Source: Linnemannia elongata | Lineage: Eukaryota; Mortierellomycota; Mortierellomycetes; Mortierellales; Mortierellaceae | Length of the DNA: 64,000 bases | NCBI GenBank assembly: GCA_036320915.1 | Contig: JAXBDG010000009.1 | Location: forward strand, 2,658,482 to 2,722,481 | Direction: 5' to 3' | Part shown: positions 24,801 to 38,400 of the stretch, piece by piece | Numbering within the stretch: the first letter of the stretch is position 1 | Layout: each line of letters starts with the position of its first letter | Position numbers and translations under genes: made by a program | Notes under the pieces: generated by a model | What the model was told of the DNA's origin: nothing | What the model saw: only the letters and a program-made list of their open reading frames with translations | Databases searched by the model: none

Positions 24801-27800
24801 TCCTGCAGCACTCAACGGCGCACCCACTGCTCCCCAGTCTACTATTCGATCACTATCCATTCCAGAACCTATACCATTCCTTGCTCGCAGAACACTCAAG
24901 CTGTACTTCAGCCGACCTCCCCCAAAGACGTCATCCAACCCTGCGTTTTTCTTGCCTCAGCCATCGATGTCTCTGCCAACATTGCCCAGTACTCGAAGAC
25001 TCAAGGCGATTATCCCAGGAGCCAGGATCCAAGTGCAGATCCAAGTTCCGTCGATGATACCTATTCCGGGCTACACTCAGCTATCACGACTGGCTCCAAA
25101 TAACAAGACAGGAGGATTGGTCCCGATCAAAGGATCCGGTCACACTTTAGCATCGACTGCCAGCAGTATTTTTGGCGACAAGTTTGCGTCAGGACATTGT
25201 CGTCGCAATAGCAAGGACCATCACCATCAACAGGACGATCGGCACCCTCGCAACTTCCAGGCGGCTCTTACTATTCGCAAGGTCACTCAACGGGACATCA
25301 ACAAGAACGAGTCTCTCCGACGGCGCTACGAGTTTGCAGAATCTGCAAAGACGCCAGTCCGCAGGTTTTCTACCGATCCCAACACTGTTGTAACACCTCA
25401 TGGAATCACGAACGAACCGATTTCTCAAGGTCTCAGCAGAACAAGAGATTTGGGTCACCAGACTGACGGCGATGCAGATTCGCCTTCTCGGTCGGCAGTG
25501 GAGGAGCATGGATCAGATGATATGATGGAGATAGTGACGGCGTATCCGTGTTCAGATGACAGGACGGACGAGAGGAGCAGGCAGCAAGGAGCTGTTGAAG
25601 CAACCGACCCACTAAAGCCATTACCGAGTAAGGGGTGGAGAAAGGAGATTCGCGTTCGCAAGGTCAAGTGCGAGTTTTGGCAAAAAGAGAGCTGCAGGTA
25701 ACTTTTCGTTTGGAGTATCCATTTGGCGTTAAAGTTCAGTACGTACGCGTTTTGCCACTGAAGGAGAGCCGCTCACTATATTTATACGATTATCATATAC
25801 ATAGGATACCTACGGATGAGGCACCATCGCGCTCAATCAAAGTACAGCTTGCTCCTGTGTACACATACTCTGAAAAGGATTATGAGAAGGAGCGACAACG
25901 CCAAGTAACTACACAAAAACACCCATCGATCTCCTCTGAACCCATAACATCGAGTCCACTTAGCGACTTTCACCTGCAACCACAGCATCAATCGAAAATT
26001 CGGGAGAGCAATAATCAGGACGAAGGATCTTCGGGACCACTTTCTTCTTTCCTGAAGGGGGGACGTCGTAGCTCCGTCTATACCTCCGATCACTGTCCTA
26101 CGGAGTCCTTGAAGCCCTGGATTAGCCGCAAAGGATCTACTGGCTCGATTTTACACTCGACTCTTCAACAATCCCTCCCTCACACCTCGCCACTTGACTT
26201 ATCCCCTGCAACGCAACCTCAGTGCAGTCAGCCGTTCATGCTTCTTATTCCTGTGCCTTTGGACAACCCTCGTCTGCGACAGACGTTCTCGTGGCCTTCC
26301 TCAGAGACCCCCTCGCCCATTGCACCATCTGCATACGACTATTCCTTGCCAAGAAACGCTGGAGCTGAGTCTGGCGTTGGCTTTGGTTCAGAATTTGATG
26401 ATATGTCTCAGCCGACGCTCTACGAGATGATGGGGACCATTAGTCGTGGCGGTGGACCCACTACCACCACCATCCCCAGTGGCCCCCCGGCCAAGGCGAG
26501 AATCGAGATGAAGCACTATCTCACCTTCCGTCTGTCCCTTGACATGCTTGAGTTCGAGGGTGAGCCTGAGCAGGATGATATTGATTTGGAGGCTATCGAG
26601 GAGCAGCAACTGCAGGAGGCAAGGGATCGCCAGGATCTATCGCCGGCATCTGGCCGACCTGTAACCGGCGATGGCTTGTCACAATTAGGTCCAGCAGGAT
26701 CATTACCGACCTTCACAACAGCTGATCAATATCATGCCAGGGAAGGAGCATCCTCGTCACCAGTGACTCCCCCAAGCAACAACACCTCTTTCGGTGCTGC
26801 CTCGACATCGGAATACGCGATAGCACCCACTCCAGAGCAGTTTGGCATGGTGTATGAGAGGCGAGGCTCGAAGGAGTCCCTGGGAACCGTCCGAAGTGCG
26901 ACAAGTGGCAACAGCGCTAAAATTATGGGATCAGGAGGAGGGACACTCTCGAGTCTTTCCCAAACCCACGCATCCAGCGCGCTGAGCAGCGGCAGTAATG
27001 TCAGTGATCGTGCACCGCCGACTTTGACAGGCAATAACATTCGCTCTGGAGGCCTTGTCGCTGGCGCCCTAGGGGCACTCAAGAAGAAAGCATCGGCTGC
27101 AGGACTCGGGAATATTGTCGGGGCATCATCCACATCCACGCTTGCACAGCCACATCACTCAATAGATCATCGTATGGTTGCAACCCAACGTCGAGTGACA
27201 GTGCACAAGTTGAAGGACTTTGTCATACGGGTGCCTATCACAATCATCATCCAGGTCGACGATCGAAGCAAGGTCACCAACGCCTTCGGGATAACAGGCG
27301 ACTCTACTGTCAACTCCGCCATACCAGCTGACTCCCGCCACTTTAGCGATACATCCTCGGGCGTGCAGTCAGCCAACAATGTGCCAATGTCATCAATGAA
27401 CCAGTTCAATGGCTCCATTAATGTTACCACGACGGCAACAACTACAATCAAAAACATTGTCACAGGCTCTTCTGGTGACCCGCGAAACTCAATCGACCCT
27501 TTGGAAAGCACAGGGACCTTTGGTAGCCTTGTCAGCATGGCAGCGTCAGCAGGATCTGAGCCATTGCGGACAAGAATGGATGACTTCGCAACAGGATCCT
27601 CGTCACTTGCCTTTGCGGGCTTGAAGCACCGTCAGGATCAATCCAGTCCGGCAGCACATCATCATCTCCATCCTCTCCTAAAGCAGCAGCAGCAACAGCG
27701 GCTCCACCACCCTCAATCGCCACCTCATGGACCTTCTCTTCTACCACTGACAAGCGAATGCCTTCAGCAACATTTACGCACCAACTACCCCCAACAGGAG

Positions 27801-27803
27801 TAG
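21866..27803 (+). CDS. very long arrestin-fold (alpha-arrestin-like) protein
   Basis: Three exons (21866-24338, 24443-25697, 25805-27803) join in phase to 1,908 residues. The middle of exon 1 to exon 2 contains arrestin-type beta segments: ISTERPSVSGRLILHIPRRA, KKFHFVSLALHLRLKESIAW, HDLFSFEVENHHWAQTVWDK, then WRWEWLLPVTRNEVRPESFE and GMVWYELEAKCLFRWDD, which match the 'force/lift base, then W.F.lP..lP.S..g....V.Y.l.a' pattern of Arrestin_N. Exon 2-3 contain C-domain-like strands (RTLKLYFSRPP, ARIQVQIQVPSMIPIPGY, ELQVTF-type loops removed by splicing, RRVTVHKLKDFVIRVPITII). Large Ser/Thr/Gln-rich disordered inserts explain the length. Alpha-arrestins recruit ubiquitin ligases to membrane transporters; no PPxY motif is obvious to me. 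Regulation of membrane-protein turnover is inference. Confidence 0.75.
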
Positions 27804-29150
27804 ATCGATTACAAGAAATCTACATTATAGAATACTAATAAAGTCTTGCTACCATTGTTGAGCGACAAAAGAGCGCCTTTCTCCTCTCCCTTTGACTCAT
27901 CCCCTTCCCGCATCTGTCCCTCTCTTCCTTCCATCTCATCATCTATTCTCACATCCCCTCCCAGCCCCTCGCTCCATCATTCCTTGCTTCACCAGACTGG
28001 CCCTCTAAATCGTTCGTCCTCCAATCGTCAGAACCCAGTCAGCTGCAACATGGGCACTTAACATCAAGTTGTGCCTTGTTTCTCGTGAACCGTTCTTCAA
28101 CAAAAAATCCCTGTCCCTCTGTGCAAAGGTGTCTTTACCCACCTTGCCTGCCATTTTCTACCTTACTCTTCACTTTCCCACTTCTCTGTCAAGTTCATAT
28201 GCACGTTATCTCTCTTTCCCGCGTGTTGATCGCTATCGCCCTTCTTGTCCCCTCTCTTCATAGTCTCCTTCTTCCAGTCATCTTGTCCTCTCTCTTGAAG
28301 CTCCATCCCTCCTCTCATCTCTCAAACACACACCTTTCACTTAATCAATGTATGCAACGAAGGAAGCACTTGCCTATCTACGAAGGCCAAAAGGCCGACA
28401 CAGAAATCAGTACCAAGAGTGCTTGACGGATGCGTACTGGTCTCGAATTTCATCGGTTTTCCCAGGTACACGCGCGTCTTCACTAAAAACAGCAGCAGTA
28501 ACAACAATGGCAACGACGATCAGGTCGCTGACATCTCAAAGAGGACTGCGACTATTGTCTCGAGTCGCTTACAAACAGAAGTAAATACAGCAGCAGCCGT
28601 ATGCACTTTGATAGCGACGGTGTGGAGCTGAAATTATGGCAAGGATATGCCAGGCACTGCTACACCACCAATGACTCCCTCCCTCCCCCCCCCCCCCCAA
28701 AAAAAAAAAAAAAAAAAAAAAAAGGCCGTGCCACAAGTAGGAGCTAAGCCCAGCCTCCTCCTCCTCCACCTACTTTGTCTCTCCTGCAGGTGCGTCCTCC
28801 TCCATCAGTGACAATATCCTTGCCACCCGGCAGAAAGGACCCCTAGCCGATGAAGCACGCATCCAACGAGTTCAGAAGAGATATACCGTAAGAGCCCATC
28901 ATCGGGACTGACACTCCCTCAAACAACCTTGTGAGACCCTTGACTTGGGTATTCTTGTGCTTACATGTGGCCTGTCTATGCATTTTCTAACCTAGACTGT
29001 TTATTGTCGTTTTCAGTGTGTGTTCATAAGGACACCTAGAGCGACCAGTAAAGATGATTTTGTAAAGGATGTGCTGAAGTGCTATATACAAAACATGAGC
29101 TGGCTGCCATGTTATTTCGATGAAATAACAAAAAAATCATCGAGATTTTT
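27804..29150. other. intergenic region with poly-C/poly-A tract and a possible gene remnant
   Basis: 1.35 kb. A C14-A25 homopolymer junction sits at 28685-28723. Around it are an ATG-led frame (28507-28578, MATTIRSLTSQRGLRLLSRV, presequence-like) and a 3' open segment (28788-28892, SSISDNILATRQKGPLADEA) with splice-like edges, but the phases do not join, so no gene is called. Confidence 0.4.
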
Positions 29151-29408
29151 TTACTTGGTTCTGGGAGCATGCTCCTCAGAGGCATGAATGGCTGTCTCTG
29201 TCGAGCAGTCGCAGTCGAAGGCATGACCGCACATCTTGGATCCACTCATCGGTGCCTCGATGTTGCTCTGGCCAGCATGAGAAGGTGTTTCAGATCGCTG
29301 CTCCTGCAGCTGCTGCTGCTTGAGTGCAGAGGCCTTAGACTCTTGCTGCTGGTGCGACGAACGCTGGGCCGAGTCGGACTGGCTCTGGTTGCTTGTGTTC
29401 TGGTTCAT
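29151..29408 (-). CDS. small Gln/Ser-rich hypothetical protein
   Basis: An 85-residue frame starting at MNQNTSNQSQSDSAQRSS and ending HASEEHAPRTK. It is rich in Gln, Ser and Ala with one Cys cluster (MCGHAFDCDCSTETA) that could bind metal. The upstream part of the open frame (to 29576) is compositionally different, so the internal ATG is preferred. No domain recognised; may be spurious. Confidence 0.35.
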   Translation of the reverse strand: MNQNTSNQSQSDSAQRSSHQQQESKASALKQQQLQEQRSETPSHAGQSNIEAPMSGSKMCGHAFDCDCSTETAIHASEEHAPRTK

Positions 29409-30588
29409 GATGGATAAGGTGTGAAGAAAAGGTGTGTAGAAAAGGTGTGTAGTTGTTGATGCAGATGGTAGCAGATGAATAAAGAGAAAAGAGAAGAAAA
29501 GAAAGAAAAGAACATCGTAGCAGTACTTATGCCGCAATTGTCGCCTGTGTTTCATAATGATTTTATGCAAGTCCATACATTAGGTCTTCACAGGCCTTTT
29601 CCCTCTGCTTGACATAACTCTGACGCTGCCACATCATGAGGCTTGCCACTATAGGATATGTTTCTCCAGATACCCCACAGTTGGCGTTCCAGACCTGATA
29701 ATCCAAGCCACTGAAAGACGAGACTGAGCTGTCAGACAGGCCCCTTGAGGGCTCGAATACCTATAGTTGCATAAGAGGGTCGCATGAATGCCTTGGAGTG
29801 GCCAGCTCCGAGCCAGCCCCCCTGAATCCCCCACGCGACCTATCGGGTCCGATGGGCCAATGATTTTATGCGACAGTGTCCTTTCCTTTCCATCAGGTGC
29901 AACAGAGTCCTGCCGTGAAAATGCTGTATAACTCTCTCATCCACCTCACTCAAACTTTCTTTAGACAAACCGGCTCGTCGCATTGGCGGGCCGAATCTTG
30001 TCGGCTTCTCTCCCTTGTTCATACCTGCCTTCTTCACTCGAGCTGTGATCACCTGCATCTTCTTATCACTCGACCATCGCCTTGCAAAGCACCTGCTTTT
30101 CTCTTCAAGAGACTCAGGCAAGATGTAGCCTCGTTAAGACCCCACGTGACTATCGGTGATGATGAAGGCAAAATATATCAACTCGCGCGTTCGCTATTGC
30201 CTTCAAGGCCTGAGTTAAGAAAAGGATGCAAAAAGGGTGGGCTCTTAAGGCGAAACGGGGTACCTGCCATAGCCGTGCCACATGGCTCAGCACATGGCTT
30301 GATTTTTACATTGGCCTCTCCTTCCCGTTGATCTTTTAGTAGGCCATGAGGCTACAGGAAGACCAGGGTACTGAAGATGGCTATGTGGGTTGACGAAATT
30401 GAGGGAGATGCGTGAAAACATGCAGACGACAACGACAGACGCAATCGATCGGCTGCATTATGGTGCGTTAGCCTAATTTGAAGGCCACTGAACTTTTACT
30501 GACTTGAACTCCAAACGCCAATCGCCGTGGGGTACAAAAAAAAGTAAAATGTCAATAGGCAAACCTAAACAACCCATGTTTTCTTACA
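29409..30588. other. intergenic region
   Basis: 1.2 kb without a supported gene. Short frames on both strands (29840-30121 minus, 29876-30331 plus) overlap each other and show no family features. Confidence 0.4.
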
Positions 30589-31344
30589 GGGACTGTCAAG
30601 AGAAATTCTTACACAATCTGTAAAAGTATGTTTTTGAGTGTGTCATGGGTAAAAATCACAGCCAAAAAAAACACGTTACATCGCCAGATGTTCGTTGTTT
30701 ACACTGATGTTAGGAGGAGACCCTGGGGTATGTTCGAAATTGGCACCGAGTTCCTAGGAGAGGGGCCTCTATAAGTAGAATTAAGCGCAGTATGAGCATG
30801 AGATCCCATGAACCATAGCTATCCTTGGACATCCCTCTCGCTTATTTTTATCGGCCTGATCTTGACCTGTGGCTAACAAACAGAGATAAAATAAGCAAAG
30901 GAGCTGACCAGCTCCTTTGCTTGATATTATCTCTGTTTGTTTGTGGTTGTTTTTGTTGTTGTTGCTGTTACAGATCCTGGTGCATATGGAAAGGAGAGGA
31001 GAGGGGTGCTGTCTATCTGGTTTGATGTTTCTGGTCATGGAGGGGATCTCGACCCTCCAAGGCAGCAGCCACTGTGGTCCAGGTCAGGTCGATAAAAATA
31101 AGCGAGAGGGATGTCCAAGGATAGCTATGGTTCAGGGGACCCCATACTCATATTGTGCTTGATTCTATTTATAGAGGCCCCTCTCCTAGGAACCCGGTGC
31201 CGATTTCGAACATACACCAGGGTCTCCTCCTAACATCAGTGTTAACAACGAACATTTGGCGATGTAACGTGTTATTTTTGGCTGCGATTTTCACCCATGA
31301 CACACTCTCTTACAAGTTGTGTAGGAATTTCATTTGACCGTCCC
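30589..31344. mobile_element. 756-bp foldback/MITE-like element with long inverted arms
   Basis: The two ends read inward as GGGACTGTCAA (30589) and, on the other strand from 31344, GGGACGGTCAA. The arms remain complementary with scattered changes over about 300 bases: for example CATCCCTCTCGCTTATTTTT at 30828 against its reverse complement at 31096, and CCTAGGAGAGGGGCCTCTAT at 30754 against 31171. The centre is a perfect hairpin, GGAGCTGACCAGCTCC (about 30900). The right arm carries ~130 extra bases (about 30945-31075). No coding capacity and no clear target duplication, so superfamily is not assigned. Confidence 0.75.
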
Positions 31345-32454
31345 TTAGGAACTCTTTTCGGGACCTAAAATACAAAAAACTGCATGCTCCCGCGCATGTT
31401 TAATTTGCTTTGCAAATTGCCTTTCAGATGGCATAAGTACTACCAGTCCCAAACCTTCTGGTTCTGACTGCAGTCTGCAGATATTCATAATGAACAAGCC
31501 TCAGACCAGGCCGCTTCTTCCGAAGGCTTTGATAAACTCCAAAGATGAAGATAAACCCCCACCGACACAGTTGCGCTTAAGGTAGAAACAACCCCAGACC
31601 TGGCAAATGATGTGCAAACAATCCACGCTTTTTAATGGTTGCTGTTAATTCTGGATTCTAGACTGTCGAGGCTCTTGCAAGCATCGAGGGCGCCGGTCCG
31701 CGTCTGCCCTATCTTCCGCTTGAGGTCGGTCAAGATACAGCTTCATGTTGTTCTTCCTCCTGAATATGACCATTTCATCTTTGGCTTTCTGTGGATGACT
31801 CCGTGAGGGTTGTGAGTAGGTGTCTCGGGTGAATCGAAAACGAGAACGAAGGAGATCCGCCGCCGTCTTTCTGTGGTGAGTAACGCGAGAATAGCAAGGC
31901 AAAGTATGTCTGAGCTATAGCCCGTCTTGCGGCTGGAGGCAAGTCTTTCTGCCTGTCCCAAGGCTGCTATCCTGGCTTCCTGTACTACTAGTTAAAGGAA
32001 AAGGGAGTGAAGACACAGTACACTGACACGACAATGAGACGTAAGTAAACTCTTGTTACAGTATTGCTATTATTTATAAGGTTTGTAATATCTACAAGTT
32101 TTCTACCAAAGGAATATGACAATCTCGCTTCTTGGTCTCGTTTACATCCGCAACCATCGCATTCGTGCGCACAAACAACCCGCCTTTTGAATAATTCTTG
32201 TTGCTACATTCATATGCAACAAAAATCATAACATCTGTCATCTCGTTTTCCCACTTTTGTTTTTTTTGTTGTTTTTCAAGTTGAGTATTGGTGATCCGTC
32301 AAGTGAATGCACATTTGACGTTAAAGTCCTGGCTATTAATTTTAGAGTGAAGAGAAAAAAATCAGTATTCTTTGTTGAATGTGATTGACAGAAAACTCCT
32401 CAAAGCTGGATTCCTTTAAACTTACTGCAATATTGATAGGAGCCGTTGTCGGAA
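31345..32454. other. intergenic region downstream of the giant secreted-protein gene
   Basis: 1.1 kb, AT-rich towards 32300, with no supported gene. It should contain the polyadenylation region of the minus-strand gene ending at 32455. Confidence 0.45.
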
Positions 32455-35400
32455 TCACACTGTAGCAGCCATTGTTGGAGCTGCCATGGCGGGGACATTC
32501 GTCTGGCCTCCGGTAGTTAAACACTTGGCGACCATCTCGAGACCCCCGATAAGGGTATCGACGGCAGGGCCGATTGCAGGCACAAGTGCTTTGAGTGCAG
32601 CGCCAGGGATCTTGAGGGCGGCGACAGCAGTGTTGATGGCTGTTGCGCTGACAGTATTGAGGGCACTGGCCAGCGGATTAAGGAAGGCGTTGATAGCCTG
32701 CTGAACGAGGAAACCTGCGCCAGGTATGAGATCTCCGATTGCTTTGGCAGCCGACGAAATGAGAGCTTTGGCGATTTTGATGACTCCACTGCATGGGTCT
32801 CCTCCTGTTGAACATTCTCCTGCTCCATCGACTATACCCAGGATGCTGAGGATCGCGTTGGTAATCGGGTTGGATAAATTAGTGCCTCCACCAGCGAGAT
32901 TGATAATCTGTAAGAGACCCCTGAGTGTTCCGGCAACCGTGCCAATAGCCCCTGCGGCGCCCTTCTGGACATCGATTACTGCTTCCTTCAGCGCGTCCAA
33001 AACCGGCGTGGAAATGTACTTTCCAAAAATGGGGATCATGTCGAGGTTGTCCTTAACAATATCGATCAGCGCGGCCAGAGCTCCTTCAAAACGCTTGTTA
33101 AAAATCGCGCATTTGTCGATCTCAATACCAACTGGAAGAAAATCGAAAAATGTAATGGAACAAAGTTATCAAAGTTAGTAGTCAGATTTCTTGCTCAGCA
33201 CATCAAAAAGAGAAAGCGTTGAGTCCTTACGTTGGCACTTGATAGCGGCTTTGGCGGCCTCGAGAAGCGCTGTGACAGGGGCCAACGCTGTCTTCAACAA
33301 TGGATTGGTATTAATGGTGCCGACAAGGACATCAATAGCGCCAATAGCGTCTCCAACCAGTGCTCCACTGCCCGACTCCAGGGCGGTGTCGATAGTGTCG
33401 GTGGCGTTCTGGAGCTGGGTAATGATGGGACCGATAATTGTACTAACGCCAGGAATACCCTTGAGAAGATCGAAGGCGGTCGTCTTGATGTCCTTGTACA
33501 GCTGAATGATGCTCTTACAATCGGTAGTGTTTCCACCAGCACACTCCTCCACAGCACTAAGTTTAGGAACCAACGCACGGAGGGCATCAATCAGCGCAGT
33601 TGTAGCAGCGTCCGCAGTGCCGTTCGCCAGTTTGTCTAGTAGGTCGCTAGCTGCTCCTACAAGTTGTTTTCCTGGACCGGCGATGGCACCCAGACCAACA
33701 GCATCAGCAACAGCCAAGGGCAAGTCCAACTTGAGCTTCTCGACATTCTTGGCAAGAACAGCGGCGACCACAGCAGTAGTGCCACCAGTCTTGATAGCGT
33801 TCTCCAACAACTGCGCGACGGAGTCTAGTGCGGTCGTTGCGTTCTTAACCTGAGGATCACAGTCCTTGCACTTGTTGTCAGGCGAAGTGAGCTCGCAGCC
33901 GAGGGTACAATTCGAAAGCTTGGTTGGAATCGTTCCAGTACCATTACAACTGAAAAGCGCAGTCTTTTCCAGGTTACAGCTGTCATCAAACGTTGAACCG
34001 CAGACCTAAATGGCATGGAGAGATTGCGCAGAAATAAAACGTGGTTAGACTCACCCTATTTAACCATTTTTCAATCATCTCCAAAAAAAAAAACGGACTA
34101 ACGAATTGATAAACAAACCTTGGTACTGCCCTTGCAATTGCATGGATCCTCCTTGCACGTGGCGCCAGAAGGACTATCAATACATTCACCGGCCTTGCAC
34201 TTGTCGCCAGGGACGGGATCAACACCTTTGCCAGAGCACTTGTAGACGGTGTCCGCATCGAGCTTGCACTCGGGAGGGAAGGTCGAGCCGCAGACATCCA
34301 TCTTGTCATGACACTTGCATGGATCCTCCTTGCACGTGGCGCCAGAAGCACTATCAATACATTCACCGGCCTTGCACTTGTCGCCAGGAACGGGATCAAC
34401 GCCCTTGCCAGAGCACTTGTAGACGGTGTCGGCATCGAGTTTGCACTCGGGAGGGAAGGTCGAGCCGCAGACATCCATCTTGTCTTGACACTTGCATGGA
34501 TCCTCCTTGCACGTGGCGCCAGAAGCACTATCAATACATTCACCGGCCTTGCACTTGTCGCCAGGAACGGGATCAACGCCCTTGCCAGAGCACTTGTAGA
34601 CGGTGTCGGCATCGAGTTTGCACTCAGCAGGGAAGGTCGACCCACAGACATCCTTCTTGTCTTGACACTTGCAGGGGTCCTCCTTGCACTTGTCTGCGCC
34701 AGTGGGGTTGACTTGACATTCACCAGTCTTGCACTTGTCACCAGGCACGGGTGTGGTTCCTTTGCCACCGGGACACTTGTACAGGGTGTCCTTGTCAAAC
34801 TTGCAAGAGTCGTCATATTGGGATCCGCAGATATCATCGCCATCGCGGCAGTTACAGTCAACGGGAGGAGGAGGCTTACAGGCGTCATTAGGATCTCCAG
34901 TCAAACATTCGCCAGGCTTGCACTTGTCGCCGGGGACGGGATCAACATCCTTTCCAGAGCACTTGTAGACGGTGTCCGCATCGAGCTTGCACTCGGGAGG
35001 GAAGGTCGACCCACAGACATCCTTCTTGGCCTGACACTTGCATGGATCTTTGCACGTGGCGCCAGAAGCACTATCAATACATGCACCGGCGTTGCACTTG
35101 TCGCCAGGAACAGGATCAACACCCTTGCCAGAGCACTTGTAGATGGTGTCGGCATCGAGCTTGCACTCGGGAGGGAAGGTCGAGCCGCAGACATCCATCT
35201 TGTCTTGACACTTGCATGGATCCTCCTTGCACTGAGCACCATAACTAGTCTCCGTACATTCACCGGTCTTGCACTTGTCGCCAGGGACGGGATCAGCACC
35301 CTTGTCAGAGCACGAGTAGACGGTGTCCGCGTCGAGTTTGCACTCTGTAGGGAAAGTATGGCCACAGACATCCTTCTTCTCCTTGCACTTGCATGGGTCA

Positions 35401-38400
35401 TCCTCGCACTTGTCCGGGCCAGTGGGATTGACTTGGCATACACCAGTCTTGCACTTGTCACCAGGGACGGGTTTGGTTCCTTTGCCACCGGGACACTTGT
35501 ACAGGGTGTCCTTGTCAAACTTGCAAGAGTCGTCATACTGGGATCCACAGATATCATCGCCATCGCGGCAGTTACAGTCAACAGGAGGAGGAGGCTTGCA
35601 GGCGTCATTAGGATCTCCAGTCAAACATTCGCCAGGCTTGCACTTGTTGCCGGGAACAGGATCAACACCCTTGCCAGAGCATGTGTAGACGGTGTCCGCA
35701 TCGAGCTTGCACTCGGGAGGGAAGGTCGAGCCGCAGATATTCTTCTTGTCCGCGCACTTGCATGGATCCTCCTTGCACTTGGCACCAACAGCAGTCTCCG
35801 TGCATTCACCGGTCTTGCACTTGTCACCAGGGACGGGATCAGCACCCTTGCCAGAGCACGAGTAGACGGTATCCGCATCGAGTTTGCACTCAGCAGGGAA
35901 GGTCGACCCACAGACATCCTTCTTGTCTTGACACTTGCAGGGGTCCTCCTTGCACTTGTCTGCTCCAGTGGGGTTGACTTGACATTCGCCAGTCTTGCAC
36001 TTATCACCAGGCACGGGTGTGGTTCCTTTGCCACCGGGACACTTGTACAGGGTGTCCTTGTCAAACTTGCAAGAGTCGTCATACTGGGATCCACAGATGT
36101 CATCACCATCGCGGCAGTTACAGTCAACGGGAGGAGGGGGCTTGCAGGCGTCATTAGGATCTCCAGTCATACATTCGCCAGGCTTGCACTTGTCGCCGGG
36201 GACGGGATCAACATCCTTTCCAGAGCACTTGTAGACGGTGTCCGCATCGAGCTTGCACTCGGGAGGGAAGGTCGAGCCACAGACATCCTTCTTGTCTTCG
36301 CACTTGCATGGATCCTTGCACTGAGCGCCATCCGCAGTCTCTGTGCATTCACCGTCCTTGCACTTGTCACCAGGGACAGGTTTCGTTCCTTCACCACCGG
36401 GACACTTGTACACGATTTCTTTGTCGAGGAAGCATGTCGCTGGGAAGATGAATCCACAATGATCCTTTCCGTCTTTGCACAGGCAAGGATCCTCCTTGCA
36501 CGTGGCGCCAGAAGCACTATCAATACATTCCCCGGTCTTGCACTCGTCGCCAGGAACGGGATTAACACCTTTGCCAGAGCACTTGTAGACGGTGTCGGCA
36601 TCGAGCTTGCACTCAGCAGGGAAGGTCGAACCGCAGACATCCTTCTTGTCCTGACACTTGCATGGATCCTCCTTGCACTGAGCGCCGTAACTAGTCTCCA
36701 TACATGCGCCAGTTGTGCACTTGTCGCCAGGGACGGGATCAGCACCCTTGCCAGAGCACGAGTAGACAGTGTCCGCGTCGAGTTTGCACTCTGTAGGGAA
36801 AGTATGGCCACAGACATCCTTCTTCTCCTTGCACTTGCATGGGTCATCCTCGCACTTGTCCGGGCCAGTGGGATTGACTTGGCATACACCAGTCTTGCAC
36901 TTGTCACCAGGGATGGGTTTGGTTCCTTTGCCACCGGGACACTTGTACAGGGTGTCCTTGTCAAACTTGCAAGAGTCGTCATATTGGGATCCGCAGATAT
37001 CATCGCCATCGCGGCAGTTACAGTCAACGGGAGGAGGAGGCTTGCAGTTGTCGTCGGGATCTCCAGTCATACATTCGCCAGGCTTGCACTTGTTGCCGGG
37101 AACGGGATCAGCACCCTTGCCAGAGCATGTGTAGATGGTGTCCGCATCGAGTTTGCACTCGGGAGGGAAGGTCGAGCCACAGATATCCTTCTTGTCCGCG
37201 CACTTGCATGGATCCTCCTTGCACTTGGCACCAACAGCAGTCTCCGCGCATTCACCGGTCTTGCACTTGTCGCCAGGGACGGGATCAGCACCCTTGCCAG
37301 AGCACGAGTAGACGGTATCCGCATCGAGTTTGCACTCAGCAGGGAAGGTCGACCCACAGACATCCTTCTTGTCTTGACACTTGCATGGATCCTCCTTGCA
37401 CTTGTCTGCGCCAGTGGGGTTGACTTGACATTCGCCAGTCTTGCACTTATCACCAGGCACGGGTTTGGTTCCTTTGCCACCGGGACACTTGTACAGGGTG
37501 TCCTTGTCAAACTTGCAAGAGTCGTCATACTGGGATCCACAGATGTCATCACCATCGCGGCAGTTACAGTCAACGGGAGGAGGGGGCTTGCAGGCGTCAT
37601 TAGGATCTCCAGTCATACATTCGCCAGGCTTGCACTTGTCGCCGGGGACGGGATCAACATCCTTTCCAGAGCACTTGTAGACGGTGTCCGCATCGAGTTT
37701 ACACTCGGGAGGGAAGGTCGAGCCACAGACATCCTTCTTGTCTTCGCACTTGCATGGATCCTTGCACTGAGCGCCATCTGCAGTCTCTGTGCATTCACCG
37801 TCCTTGCACTTGTCGCCAGGGACAGGCTTGGTTCCTTTGCCGCCGGGACACTTGTAGACGATTTCTTTGTCAAGGTGACATTTCGCTGGGAAGATGAATC
37901 CACAATGATCCTTTCCGTCTTTGCACAGGCAAGGATCTTCCTTGCACTTGGCGTCATAAGCGGACTCTGTGCATTCACCGGCCTTGCACTTGTCGCCAGG
38001 AACGGGATCAACACCCTTGCCAGAGCACTTGTAGACGGTGTCGGCATCGAGCTTGCACTCGGGAGGGAAGGTTGAGCCGCAGACGTCTTTCTTGTCCTCG
38101 CACTTGCATGGATCCTCCTTGCACTTGGCGCCATAACTAGTCTCCATACATGCGCCAGTTGTGCACTTGTCGCCAGGGACGGGATCAGCACCCTTGCCAG
38201 AGCACGAGTAGACAGTGTCCGCGTCGAGTTTGCACTCTGTAGGGAAAGTATGGCCACAGACATCCTTCTTCTCCTTGCACTTGCATGGGTCATCCTCGCA
38301 CTTGTCCGGGCCAGTGGGATTGACTTGGCATACACCAGTCTTGCACTTGTCACCAGGGATGGGTTTGGTTCCTTTGCCACCGGGACACTTGTACAGGGTG

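Noticed and set aside
28507..28892. Possible small two-exon mitochondrial protein (MATTIRSLTSQRGLRLLSRV then SSISDNILATRQKGPLADEA)
   Set aside because: Donor GTAAAT leaves phase 2 but the downstream frame needs phase 1; no splice pair joins them and no family is recognised.
29840..30331. Overlapping frames of 93 (minus) and 151 (plus) codons
   Set aside because: They overlap on opposite strands, have no family features and no promoter or intron signals favouring either.
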